NCBI RefSeq assembly: GCF_003263515.1
Contig: NZ_JYDE01000002.1
Span: forward strand, 124,001 to 188,000
DNA length: 64,000 bases
Origin: Rahnella inusitata
GTDB lineage: Bacteria; Pseudomonadota; Gammaproteobacteria; Enterobacterales; Enterobacteriaceae
Direction: 5' to 3'
Shown: one piece after another, positions 39,944-50,038 of the stretch
Position numbering within the stretch: position 1 is the stretch's first letter
Layout: the number at the start of each line of letters is the position of its first letter
The notes under the pieces: generated by a model
Database searches by the model: none
Told to the model about the DNA's origin: nothing
What the model saw: the letters and a program-made list of their open reading frames with translations, nothing else
Position numbers and translations under genes: made by a program

Positions 39944-41143
39944 ATGTCTGGTTGTACCACACAAGAACAGAAAGTGCAGATCATCGCCGCCGTCGATTCA
40001 CTTGCCGCAGAAGCCAGTACGCTGGCGCTAAATCTCCACGCCAATCCCGAACTGAGTTTTGAAGAAATTGAATCCGCCGCGGCGTTAATCGCGCCGCTGC
40101 GAGCCGCCGGTTTTGAGATTGAAGAACAACTGGCCGGGCTGCCCACAGCGTTTCGCGCCACCTTTGACAGCGGGAAGCCGGGGCCGGTTGTTGCGCTGCT
40201 GGCAGAATATGATGCGCTGAGGGATCTCGGCCACGCTTGTGGCCATAACCTGATCGGCACGGCCTCCGTCACCGCTGCGCTGGCGCTGAAACAGGTATCG
40301 CACCTGCTGAAAGGCCGCCTGGAAGTCATCGGTACACCGGCGGAAGAAGAAGGCGGCGGGAAAATTATCCTCAGCGAAAAAGGTATTTTTGACCAGGTTG
40401 ATGCGGTGATGATGTTCCATCCCCGCGATAAAACCATGGTGGTGCGCGGCGGTCTGGCGTGCGTTGACGCGGTCTTCAAATTCTATGGCAAAGCCGCCCA
40501 CGCCGCGTCTGCTCCGCAAAACGGTATCAGCGCGCTCGACGCGGTGATCCACACCTTCAACGGCATCAATGCACTGCGCCAGCTGTTCACCGACGACGTC
40601 CGCGTTCACGGCATCATTACCGACGGCGGCAGCGCTACCAATATCGTTCCTGCCTTCGGTGAGGCGAAATTTCTGATGCGCGCCAACACGGTCGTTGGTT
40701 TGTCGGGGGTGAAGCAAAAAGTGTTTGATGCTGCACGCGGCGCGGCGCTGATGACCGGGGCGCGGCTGGAAATTGAAGAAGGGCTGACCTACGCCGAGCG
40801 CAATAACAACCTGACGCTGGCGCAATACTTCCAACAGAATCTGGAGGCGCTGGGCGTGGAGGTGGTTCCTCCACCGGTAAGCGGCGGTATCGGCTCTTCG
40901 GATATCGGCAATGTCAGCCAGATAACGGCGGCGATCCATCCCTATATCCGTATCGGCGATGTGCTGCCGCATACACCGGAATTTGCGGCTGCCGCGGGTT
41001 CCGCCCCCGGTTTGGAAGGCATGTTGCAGGGCGCAAAAGCGCTGGCGATGACAGCGCTGGATTTGTATCAGGACGAAACCAAACTTCACGCGGTACGGGA
41101 AGAGTTTTTAAGCTGGCAGTCAAAACAATCACTTCGGGGATGA
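39944..41143 (+). CDS. M20 family amidohydrolase (AbgB/aminoacylase-like)
   Basis: Zinc metallopeptidase that hydrolyses acyl-amino acids or dipeptide-like amides. 399 aa. The family pattern is visible: PELSFEEIESAAAL, the metal motif GHACGHNLIGTASV (His), catalytic Glu in GTPAEEEGGGKIIL, the dimerisation lid (KAAHAASAPQNGISALDAV), and PHTPEFAAAAGSAPGLEGM. The text resembles the M20 clade with AbgB (p-aminobenzoyl-glutamate hydrolase subunit) rather than DapE or ArgE. It overlaps or adjoins the following amino-acid binding-protein gene. A divergent LysR gene is upstream. The substrate is inferred only in general terms. Confidence 0.86.
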   Translation: MSGCTTQEQKVQIIAAVDSLAAEASTLALNLHANPELSFEEIESAAALIAPLRAAGFEIEEQLAGLPTAFRATFDSGKPGPVVALLAEYDALRDLGHACGHNLIGTASVTAALALKQVSHLLKGRLEVIGTPAEEEGGGKIILSEKGIFDQVDAVMMFHPRDKTMVVRGGLACVDAVFKFYGKAAHAASAPQNGISALDAVIHTFNGINALRQLFTDDVRVHGIITDGGSATNIVPAFGEAKFLMRANTVVGLSGVKQKVFDAARGAALMTGARLEIEEGLTYAERNNNLTLAQYFQQNLEALGVEVVPPPVSGGIGSSDIGNVSQITAAIHPYIRIGDVLPHTPEFAAAAGSAPGLEGMLQGAKALAMTALDLYQDETKLHAVREEFLSWQSKQSLRG

Positions 41144-41148
41144 GAATA

Positions 41149-41964
41149 ATGTTGAAGAAAACGATGTTCCATAAGTACGTGGCGGCTGGCATTTTGACGT
41201 TGTCATTGGGCAGCTCAATGGCGCACGCCGGGGGCGAAACTCTGCGCGTGGGCGCTGACTTAGCGTTCCCGCCGTTCCAGTTTCGTGACGCCAGCGGTGC
41301 ACCGACCGGGTTTGAAATCGACATTACCAACGCCATCTGCAAAGAGATGAAGGTGAATTGTGAATTTGTGGTCAGCAGTTTTGATGCCGAAATCCCTTCG
41401 CTGCTGGCTAAAAAAGTCGATTTTATTTCACCCCAGGGGCCGACGGAAAAACGCCGTAAGGTGATCGACTTCAGCGATTTTGTCTTCCATATCCCGACAA
41501 AGCTGGTGGTGCAAAAAGGCAGCCCGCTGCTGCCGACGCCGGAATCTTTGCGGGGCAAACATATCGCGGTGCAGCAGGGTTCTATTCAGGAAACCTACGC
41601 CAATGCTTACTGGCAGCCAAAGGGCGTGGACGTAGTGGCCTATGCCGATCAGGATACTATTTATCAGGACCTGATCGCCGGACGCCTTGATGGCGCACTC
41701 AGCCCGGCGGTGGCGGTGACCTTTGGTTTCCTTAATAAACCGGAAGGTAAAAACTTCACCCTGACCGGCCCGGAAGTGCGCGACGATAAACTGTTCAGCA
41801 TCGGTTCATCATTTGGCCTGCGTAAGGGCGACGACAAAATGAAAAAATTGCTCAACGACGGACTGGCGAAAATCAAAGCTGACGGCACCTGGGAGCAGAT
41901 CAAAATCAAATATTTTGGTCCGCTGGATATCTCGGTAAAAGGTGCCGTTTCTGCGCCTCAATAA
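41149..41964 (+). CDS. Amino-acid ABC transporter substrate-binding protein (SBP family 3)
   Basis: Periplasmic solute-binding protein of the HisJ/ArtJ type, 271 aa from ATG 41149. A Met at 41140 overlaps the previous stop and adds three residues. Signal peptide LKKTMFHKYVAAGILTLSLGSSMAHA, cut before GGETLRVG. Motifs: LAFPPFQFRDASGAPTGFEIDITNAIC near the start, LLAKKVDFISPQGPTEKRRKVIDFSDF, and KIKADGTWEQIKIKYFGP at the end. No permease or ATPase genes lie beside it, so it must use a transporter encoded elsewhere. Pairing with the M20 hydrolase suggests uptake or supply of an amino acid released from an amide. Confidence 0.9.
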   Translation: MLKKTMFHKYVAAGILTLSLGSSMAHAGGETLRVGADLAFPPFQFRDASGAPTGFEIDITNAICKEMKVNCEFVVSSFDAEIPSLLAKKVDFISPQGPTEKRRKVIDFSDFVFHIPTKLVVQKGSPLLPTPESLRGKHIAVQQGSIQETYANAYWQPKGVDVVAYADQDTIYQDLIAGRLDGALSPAVAVTFGFLNKPEGKNFTLTGPEVRDDKLFSIGSSFGLRKGDDKMKKLLNDGLAKIKADGTWEQIKIKYFGPLDISVKGAVSAPQ

Positions 41965-41980
41965 GCCCGACGCGTTGCCG

Positions 41981-42535
41981 CTATTTGTCGCTCATCACCA
42001 GCAAATAGCGGCAAGGGTGTTCGCCGGGATTGCTGAACGTAATCGGCAGATCGACGCCAAACGTCAGCGCATCTCCGGCGGATAACGCATAATTCTGTGC
42101 GCCGTAATCTATATTCAGTGAGCCCTCCACCATCCATAAACGCTGCCGGTAAGCCTGATGGCTCCAGCCCGGATAGCTGACGCGGGTGCCAGCGGGCAGG
42201 GTGATTTCCACCAGTTCCGGGGCGCCGTGTTCTTCATGCGCCGTCACCTGTCGACGTAAATAGCCGATATCCGGATCCTGCCAGACTTCCTGCTGCGCGA
42301 GCAGCCGTAACGGCGCAGACTGGGCATTGTCCTCCGCAAGCAATTGCGCGAGCGATACGCCCAGACTGGCCGCCAGGCGTCCCAACAGGCTGGCGCTCGG
42401 ACTGCTGTCTTGTCGCTCGATTTTCGAAATCATGGCTTTACTGACGTCAGAACGGCTGGCGAGCTGCTCAAGGCTGAGGCCCTGCGCTTTGCGTAATGAC
42501 TGCAACCGGGTGGCGATCAACTGGTCGATTGACAT
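41981..42535 (-). CDS. XRE-family regulator with C-terminal cupin domain
   Basis: Small cytosolic regulator of 184 aa. N-terminal HTH_3 (LQSLRKAQGLSLEQLASRSDVSKAMISKIERQ, residues ~10-45) and C-terminal cupin (VEITLPAGTRVSYPGWSHQAYRQRLWMVEGSLNID, and LSAGDALTFGVDLPITFSN). The ATG at 42535 (MSIDQLIATRL) is the natural start; the open frame upstream crosses the promoter region and the neighbouring GNAT gene. It faces the GNAT gene across 85 bp that contain GTGGAATT repeats, so it probably controls that gene and itself. The E. coli relatives are small-molecule sensors. Confidence 0.88.
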   Translation of the reverse strand: MSIDQLIATRLQSLRKAQGLSLEQLASRSDVSKAMISKIERQDSSPSASLLGRLAASLGVSLAQLLAEDNAQSAPLRLLAQQEVWQDPDIGYLRRQVTAHEEHGAPELVEITLPAGTRVSYPGWSHQAYRQRLWMVEGSLNIDYGAQNYALSAGDALTFGVDLPITFSNPGEHPCRYLLVMSDK

Positions 42536-42560
42536 AGGGTAAGTTCCGTTGTTTACTTTT

Positions 42561-42588
42561 GTGGAATTAATTCTACTATAGTGGAATT
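42561..42588. promoter_or_regulatory. Candidate operator in the XRE-cupin / GNAT divergent region
   Basis: GTGGAATT occurs at 42561-42568 and again at 42581-42588, a 20-bp (two-turn) spacing. The first copy is also half of an imperfect palindrome GTGGAATTAATTCTAC. This is a reasonable operator for the adjacent XRE-type regulator. Not tested. Confidence 0.45.
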
Positions 42589-42620
42589 TAACGCATAACG
42601 AAAGCCACCGGGAACGACTT

Positions 42621-43142
42621 ATGAAACTGATTGCCTGCACTGAGCGCCAGCATGCTGTCGCGATTCTGGATATTTTTAACGACGCAATCCTGACATCCAC
42701 CGCGTTGTATGATTATAAACCGCGCCACATCGACAGTATGACCCCATGGTTTGCCTCTAAACTGACCAATAACTTCCCGGTGATCGGGCTGGAAGATGAA
42801 CAGGGCGTACTGCTCGGATTCGCCAGCTACGGCACCTTCCGTGCATGGCCTGCGTATAAATACTCCGTCGAGCATTCGATTTATATTCATAAAGACCATC
42901 GCGGAAAAGGGTTGGGAAAAGTGCTTCTCATGGCATTGATTGACGCCGCCCGTGAGCGGGATGTCCATACGCTGATTGGCGCCATTGATGCCACGAACGG
43001 CGGCAGCATTGCTCTGCATGAGAAAAACGGCTTCAGCCATACCGGCACAATCAGGCAGGCCGCGTTTAAATTTGACCGCTGGCTGGATTTGGCCTTTTAT
43101 CAGTTGATTCTGGCTACGCCATCTAAGCCGGTGGGTGGCTGA
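42621..43142 (+). CDS. GNAT acetyltransferase, phosphinothricin-acetyltransferase-like
   Basis: Acetyl-CoA-dependent N-acetyltransferase, 173 aa. The Pat-type pattern is clear: IFNDAILTSTALYDYKP at the start, the substrate region TPWFASKLTNNFPVIGLE, motif A KDHRGKGLGKVLLMALIDAAR, then IGAIDATNGGSIALHEKNGFSHTGTIRQAAFKFDRWLDLAFYQL. Family members acetylate methionine sulfoximine, phosphinothricin or related amino-acid analogues. The exact substrate cannot be read. Divergent from the XRE-cupin regulator. Confidence 0.87.
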   Translation: MKLIACTERQHAVAILDIFNDAILTSTALYDYKPRHIDSMTPWFASKLTNNFPVIGLEDEQGVLLGFASYGTFRAWPAYKYSVEHSIYIHKDHRGKGLGKVLLMALIDAARERDVHTLIGAIDATNGGSIALHEKNGFSHTGTIRQAAFKFDRWLDLAFYQLILATPSKPVGG

Positions 43143-43239
43143 GAAGGGGGGACCGAATGAGAAAGCAAGAGCCGGAGGGCGCGCCGAAGGCCAGCAGCTT
43201 AAGCTGAGATTCAATCAGTCGGGAAACGTGAGGCGCACT

Positions 43240-44331
43240 ATGTCAGGCAAATCGAAAACTCTCTATCAGGCAACCATGAACATACATAAAACTGCGCAGG
43301 ATCCGCGCTGGCTGGCGGTCATTAACTGCGACGGCAGTGCTGACGGTGAATTTGTGTACGCGGTAAAAACGACCGGTATTTACTGCGCGCCTTCCTGTCC
43401 GTCGCGTCAGCCGAACCCGGAAAATGTTATGTTTTTCGACAATGCCGAAGCGGCCGAGCAGGCCGGTTTCCGGCCCTGCAAGCGTTGCCGTCAGGGGGTG
43501 ATTTCACTGGCACAATTTCATGCACAGCGGGTGGAAAAAGCCTGCCGGTTGCTGGAAGAGTCTGCTGAAGTAGTGACGCTCAATCAACTGGCGGAAGCAG
43601 TTGGCATCAGCGCCTATCATTTTCATCGCCTGTTCAAAGCGCAAACCGGGGTCACGCCAAAAGATTATCAGCAGGCGCAACGCGCCCGGCGGGTTCGCGA
43701 AAAACTGGCAGACAGCGTTACCGTGACCGAAGCGATCCACGCCGCTGGTTATCCTTCCGATGGCCGCTTTTACGAAACTTCAGGTGCGACGTTGGGTATG
43801 ACGCCGCAGGGTTTTCGCTCCGGCGGGCGCGATGTGCGTGTCTGGTTTGCGATTGCCGACTCTGCGCTGGGCGCAATTTTAGTTGCTGAAAGTCAGCGGG
43901 GAATTTGCGCGATATTACTCGGTGATGATCCGCAGGCGCTGATCATCGAGTTGCAAAATAGCTTTCCGCAGGCGGAGTTGCTCGGGGGCGATCCGGACTT
44001 TGAACAGCGTATTGCGTCGATTGTCGGCTTTGTCGAAGCGCCGCATATTGGCCTCGACTTACCCCTGGATATTCGCGGTACGGCTTTCCAGCAGCGTGTC
44101 TGGCAGGCACTGCGCGCCATTCCTGCGGGCACTACCGCCAGTTATGCGGAAATCGCCCGTCAAATCGGCTTACCGAAATCGGTTCGCGCGGTGGCCGGAG
44201 CCTGCGCCGCAAATGTGCTGGCGGTCGCGATCCCTTGTCATCGCGTAGTTAAAACCGACGGTAATATTTCCGGCTATCGCTGGGGCGTAGAGCGCAAACG
44301 CAGTTTGCTGGCGCGTGAAGAAAAAAACTGA
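43240..44331 (+). CDS. ada: Bifunctional DNA alkylation repair regulator Ada
   Basis: Removes methyl groups from DNA phosphotriesters and from O6-methylguanine, and after methylation activates the adaptive response. From ATG 43240 it has 363 aa (E. coli 354); ATG 43276 is also possible. Order of domains: N-terminal zinc/Cys domain (GIYCAPSCPSRQ with acceptor C49 and FRPCKRC), AraC-type HTH (LAEAVGISAYHFHRLFKAQTG), then the MGMT domain with RGTAFQQRVWQALRAIPAG and acceptor C333 in AIPCHRVV. alkB, next to ada in E. coli, is absent; the next gene is a GNAT. The frame open from 43135 overlaps the preceding GNAT and is unlikely. Confidence 0.95.
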   Translation: MSGKSKTLYQATMNIHKTAQDPRWLAVINCDGSADGEFVYAVKTTGIYCAPSCPSRQPNPENVMFFDNAEAAEQAGFRPCKRCRQGVISLAQFHAQRVEKACRLLEESAEVVTLNQLAEAVGISAYHFHRLFKAQTGVTPKDYQQAQRARRVREKLADSVTVTEAIHAAGYPSDGRFYETSGATLGMTPQGFRSGGRDVRVWFAIADSALGAILVAESQRGICAILLGDDPQALIIELQNSFPQAELLGGDPDFEQRIASIVGFVEAPHIGLDLPLDIRGTAFQQRVWQALRAIPAGTTASYAEIARQIGLPKSVRAVAGACAANVLAVAIPCHRVVKTDGNISGYRWGVERKRSLLAREEKN

Positions 44332-44376
44332 CTATACTGGCCAGACTGCGTTTTTTTCGATAATTATCAACATTGA

Positions 44377-44925
44377 ATGAGGGATCCTGTGCCTGAATTA
44401 TCACTGCGTTTTGCTAAGCCTGCGGATATTGATGCACTGGCTGCCTTACACGTCGCTATCTGGCGCGATACCTATCGCGATCTTGCGCCCGCAGAGGCTT
44501 TTTCTGCGCTGGACGTTCCGCGCCGGAAAATCTTCTGGCAGGAAAAATTTGAAAATCCGGCCGCCGGACAGTGCATTTTACTGGCCGAGGTTGACGGACA
44601 ACTGGCGGGTTTCACTCTGGCATCGTCTTCATCAAATCCGGAATTTGGGGAAATGGCTGAAATCAAATTCCTGTACGTGTCTGGCGATTTTAAACGTCAG
44701 GGGATCGGTAAGCGGTTAATCAACGAAGCTTCACGACATCTTGCTGAGGCGGGTTATCGTAGTGCCGGGCTGGGCGTGGTGGAAGGCAACGAACCGGCTG
44801 TCCGTTTTTATCGCGCGCTGGGTGGTAAGGAAGCCGGACGTTATACCGATGCCGGGCCGTTATGGCGTTCTCGCAATATTATTTATGCCTGGCCAGACAT
44901 TACGCTCCTGACAGCAATGTCATAG
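44377..44925 (+). CDS. GNAT N-acetyltransferase, unassigned
   Basis: Predicted acetyl-CoA-dependent transferase of 182 aa, target unknown. N-terminal LRFAKPADIDALAALHVAIWRDTYRDL, the acetyl-CoA motif KFLYVSGDFKRQGIGKRLINEASRHL near residue 100, then GYRSAGLGVVEGNEPAVRFYRALGGKEAGR. ATG 44377 or GTG 44389 are possible starts. It follows ada by 45 bp on the same strand, so it may be co-transcribed with it. A strong hairpin terminates the unit. Confidence 0.82.
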   Translation: MRDPVPELSLRFAKPADIDALAALHVAIWRDTYRDLAPAEAFSALDVPRRKIFWQEKFENPAAGQCILLAEVDGQLAGFTLASSSSNPEFGEMAEIKFLYVSGDFKRQGIGKRLINEASRHLAEAGYRSAGLGVVEGNEPAVRFYRALGGKEAGRYTDAGPLWRSRNIIYAWPDITLLTAMS

Positions 44926-44939
44926 CGTTGCACTTTTTA

Positions 44940-44979
44940 CAGTTCCCGCGCCAATAAATTGCGGGAACTGTTCATTTTT
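44940..44979 (+). terminator. Terminator downstream of the ada-linked GNAT
   Basis: Perfect 10-bp stem CAGTTCCCGC (44940-44949) with GCGGGAACTG (44961-44970), then TTCATTTTT. It faces the convergent GNAT gene. Confidence 0.78.
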
Positions 44980-44990
44980 CCCCTTCGTTT

Positions 44991-45698
44991 TCAGCTCTTT
45001 CTCAGATCTTCCAGCCGTTGTTTCTGTTGACCTTCAGCCGTGAAATTCTCCGGACTCAACCAGCGATCGAAGGTGCTTTTTGATGCTGGCCATTCGTGAT
45101 CGAGCAATGAGAACCAGAGCGTATCGCGATTACGCCCTTTATTTACAATAGCCTGGCGGAAAGTCCCTTCGTACTGAAAACCAAAACGCTCAGCCGCCAG
45201 TTTTGACGGTTCGTTCAGGCTGTGGCATTTCCACTCGCAGCGGCGATAGTTCAGGGTATCGAACAGATAGCGTTGCAGCAGGTAAATGGCTTCAGTGCCA
45301 AAGCGGGTGCGCTTCATCAGCGGCGACCAGTTCACCCAGCCAATTTCCGCAACGCCGTTGACGGCATCGATGCGCATCAGAGAGACGCTACCCACCGCGC
45401 GCTGAGTCGCCAAATCCACCACGGCGAAAAACACCGGGTCTTCACTTTTTTCCTGCAGACTGATAAATGCATCGCACTCTGCCTGCGTTGCAGGACGATC
45501 AACTGAGAGATACGTCCAGTCACGATTGTCATCAATACTGTGCCAGGCGTTGAATAAATCCTGACTGTGACGCTCGCGACTTAGTGGCTCGAGACTGCAC
45601 CAGATACCGTCCAGTTGAACGTGCGTCGGGCGTTCGCGCGGTTGCCAGTCGGGCAGGGCATCACCGACGGGTTGACCAAAGTGGTTAAGGGTTGTCAT
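44991..45698 (-). CDS. RimJ/RimL-like GNAT acetyltransferase
   Basis: Predicted N-acetyltransferase of 235 aa, target unknown. ATG 45698 is chosen; an in-frame ATG four codons upstream is possible. RimJ/RimL-family pattern: LDGIWCSLEPLSRERHSQDLFNAW near 35, FFAVVDLATQRAVGSVSLMRID, WVNWSPLMKRTRFGTEAIYLLQRYLF, YRRCEWKCHSLNEPSKLAAERFGFQYEGTFRQA. The last motif is typical of RimL relatives. It is the third GNAT gene within 3 kb. Convergent with the preceding GNAT. Confidence 0.85.
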   Translation of the reverse strand: MTTLNHFGQPVGDALPDWQPRERPTHVQLDGIWCSLEPLSRERHSQDLFNAWHSIDDNRDWTYLSVDRPATQAECDAFISLQEKSEDPVFFAVVDLATQRAVGSVSLMRIDAVNGVAEIGWVNWSPLMKRTRFGTEAIYLLQRYLFDTLNYRRCEWKCHSLNEPSKLAAERFGFQYEGTFRQAIVNKGRNRDTLWFSLLDHEWPASKSTFDRWLSPENFTAEGQQKQRLEDLRKS

Positions 45699-45773
45699 AG
45701 CAGTTTCCATTCACTGTCGAAGAGCATCCATAAAATCAGAACAGATGGATGGCTGCAACCGGACCGGCCATAA

Positions 45774-45808
45774 AAACCAGTTAAGCGGGGATAATCCCCG
45801 CCTGGTTT
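45774..45808 (-). terminator. Terminator of the gat operon
   Basis: On the minus strand: AAACCAG-GCGGGGA-TTA-TCCCCGC-TTAA-CTGGTTT followed by TTA. Inner and outer stems both pair. It lies about 30 bp after the gatY stop. Confidence 0.6.
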
Positions 45809-45836
45809 CAGTGATATTCAGCAATGAATAAAATGG

Positions 45837-47745
<1,909 letters not shown>

Positions 47746-47791
47746 AGTCAGTTTCCTTTTAGCGGGGGATTCCCCCCGCCGGAACGAAGTT

Positions 47792-49156
47792 TTAAGCGTT
47801 GGCCAGTTCAGCGGCCAGCTTTTCGGTTTTGATGAAATTGCAGGCGCGACGCCATGTGAGGAAGACACCGATGGCGTAAATCACGCCAATGATGCTCAAC
47901 CCCGCGATGTTTTTAAGCGTACAGAGTTGAATCAGCAGATACGTGATCGGTGAGCCGCCCTGATCCATTGAGGCAACCCGGCCACCCGCGCTTAAGGCAC
48001 CGGCATTTGCTGCCAGCTGGGTGTGCAAATCAATGGTCTGCGTGGCAATCCACAGGGTGATACTCATGATGATGCATCCGGAGATTAACGTGCGGAACAG
48101 GTTGCCCTGATGCACGGCGACCGCGATGGCGACAAAGAAGCCGATGGTAGCGAGGTCGCCGAACGGCAAGACCTGATTTCCCGGAACCAGTACCGCTATC
48201 AGAATCGTCAGCGGAATAAAGATCAGGCTGGCAGAGACAACGGCGGTATGGCCGAGCAACAGCGCCGGATCCAGGCCAATCAGGAATTCCTGCCCTCCGA
48301 AGCGGGCCTGAAGACGGCTACGGGCATGGCGTGCAATGGGCGTTAATCCATCCATAATCGGTTTGATCACCCGCGGCATCAGCAGCATAACCGCAGCGGT
48401 TTTGACCGCCAGTTGCAATACGCCTTTGATGTCATAACCCGCGAGGTAGCCGATGATAAGCCCCATCACAAAGCCGACGGTGACCGGTTCACCAAACGGG
48501 CCGAAACGTTTTTGTACGTCATCTGCGCTGAAGTGAATTTTGTTCAGGCCGGGGATTTTTTCAATAATGGTATCGACCAGTACGGCAATAGGCCCGAGGT
48601 AAGCTGATGAACCGTGAGGAATAGCGATACCTTCGAGATTGAAGAAATTCCGCGTGTCTCTGGCAAACCAGTCACCCAGTTTGTAGATAAACGCCGCATG
48701 CACCACCACCCCCATGATTCCGAGCCAGTAGGAGCCTGTCGCGAGATGCAACATGGCGCCGGTAAAGGTCATGTGCCAAATGTTCCAGATATCCACGTTG
48801 ACGACGCGCGTCATGCGTGTCAGCAACATGAGGATATTCACACCGATCGCAATAGGAATGGCGACCAGAGCAATTTGTGATGCCCAGGTCATCGGCGATG
48901 AACCCGGCCAGCCGATATCCACAACCTGCAGATTGATTTCAAAATGCTCAGCCATCGCTTTCGCGGCAGGTCCGATGGAATCCAGCATCAGGCCAATGAC
49001 CAGTCCGATACCTACAAAACCAATCCCTATATGAATCGCAGATTTAAAAGAATCACCCAGCTTCATCCCTAATATCAGGGAGAAAATGATGATCACTCCG
49101 GGCAGCATGACTGTTGGCCCGAGATCGAGGATGTAGCGCATAATTTCGGTAAACAT
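47792..49156 (-). CDS. gatC: Galactitol PTS permease, IIC component
   Basis: Membrane channel that imports galactitol while it is phosphorylated. 454 aa (E. coli GatC 451) with about ten to twelve hydrophobic segments. Text at the start, ILDLGPTVMLPGVIIIFSLILGMKLGDSFKSAIHIGIGFVG, is family-specific. Other motifs: NLEGIAIPHGSSAYLGPIAVLVDTIIEKIPGLNKI, and PMIDGLTPIARH-like (KPIMDGLTPIARHAR). It lies three bases from gatB and before gatD, in the expected gatABCD order. Confidence 0.94.
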   Translation of the reverse strand: MFTEIMRYILDLGPTVMLPGVIIIFSLILGMKLGDSFKSAIHIGIGFVGIGLVIGLMLDSIGPAAKAMAEHFEINLQVVDIGWPGSSPMTWASQIALVAIPIAIGVNILMLLTRMTRVVNVDIWNIWHMTFTGAMLHLATGSYWLGIMGVVVHAAFIYKLGDWFARDTRNFFNLEGIAIPHGSSAYLGPIAVLVDTIIEKIPGLNKIHFSADDVQKRFGPFGEPVTVGFVMGLIIGYLAGYDIKGVLQLAVKTAAVMLLMPRVIKPIMDGLTPIARHARSRLQARFGGQEFLIGLDPALLLGHTAVVSASLIFIPLTILIAVLVPGNQVLPFGDLATIGFFVAIAVAVHQGNLFRTLISGCIIMSITLWIATQTIDLHTQLAANAGALSAGGRVASMDQGGSPITYLLIQLCTLKNIAGLSIIGVIYAIGVFLTWRRACNFIKTEKLAAELANA

Positions 49157-49159
49157 GGC

Positions 49160-49444
49160 TTACTCCTGTAACAGGGTCAGTATTGTTTCACGCAAAGTTT
49201 CCATGCCCACACCAGAGATAAACGGCATGCCGTGGACCAGCGGAATATCCCCGAACGTGCGGTCGACTTTGGCTGTGGTACAAATCAGGTGCACGCCATC
49301 CATGAAAGTTTCAATTTCATTGATGCGGCACTGAACGATCTCCACCTGTATGCCGTGAGCTTCACACAGCTCTTTAATCTCTTCTGCCGCCAGCGTTGAG
49401 GTGGCAACAGCGCCGCCACAGGCGACAATGACTTTTCGTTTCAC
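49160..49444 (-). CDS. gatB: Galactitol PTS IIB component
   Basis: Small cytosolic phosphocarrier, 94 aa, equal to E. coli GatB. The phosphorylated cysteine is C9 in [20 protein letters not shown], a P-loop-like start common to IIB proteins. It receives the phosphate from GatA and passes it to galactitol at GatC. The gap of about 110 bp to gatA is longer than in E. coli and contains two copies of TCTTTGTTCA. Confidence 0.93.
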   Translation of the reverse strand: MKRKVIVACGGAVATSTLAAEEIKELCEAHGIQVEIVQCRINEIETFMDGVHLICTTAKVDRTFGDIPLVHGMPFISGVGMETLRETILTLLQE

Positions 49445-49555
49445 GGTAAGACTCCTTGATGGTCTGTTTTTGGTGTTATTTTTTGTAGGACTTCGGGTAC
49501 AGCGTTGGTCATAAAAACGTCTTTGTTCAAAAAACCTTCTTTGTTCACAACAACT

Positions 49556-50038
49556 TCAGGCAGAGACTACTGTCGCCTTCAGGGGAGTCGCGGCAAATAC
49601 ATGCTGTTTAAACAAGGCTGCCAGCTGATCTTCGGGGACCGTCAGCAAGCCTTCGAAAAAAGCAGGATCCTGCAACTGGCTGAATAACTGACGCAATAAC
49701 ACCAGTTGCTCCGACGGATGCGTGACGATCAGCGCCACAATCAATGACGCCGGCACCGTGCCTTCATCGTCAGCCTGAAAGAATTCAACCGGTGCATCGG
49801 GGCGTATCAGGTAAATGGCTGGCGTGAGGGCATGTGTAGAATCGCAATGCGGTATGGCGACCGCGTGTTTTTCAAGCTGGATACCGGTGGGGTATTCCGC
49901 TTCACGGTCAAGCAGCGCCTGCGGATAGCTATTCTCAACAACACCCGCTTCCACCATGCATTTACCGATATGCGTCAGTGCGTCGTAATAATCTTCAAAG
50001 GCGATACCGGTTTTAATGAAGACTTCGCAGTTATGCAT
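49556..50038 (-). CDS. gatA: Galactitol PTS IIA component
   Basis: Cytosolic IIA of the fructose/mannitol-type fold, 160 aa from ATG 50038 (E. coli GatA 150). The phosphorylated histidine is in [20 protein letters not shown]. It is preceded by [20 protein letters not shown], as in the family. The ATG lies within the last codons of gatZ (overlap of eight bases), showing translational coupling. The longer frame to 50080 reads through gatZ and is rejected. Confidence 0.92.
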   Translation of the reverse strand: MHNCEVFIKTGIAFEDYYDALTHIGKCMVEAGVVENSYPQALLDREAEYPTGIQLEKHAVAIPHCDSTHALTPAIYLIRPDAPVEFFQADDEGTVPASLIVALIVTHPSEQLVLLRQLFSQLQDPAFFEGLLTVPEDQLAALFKQHVFAATPLKATVVSA

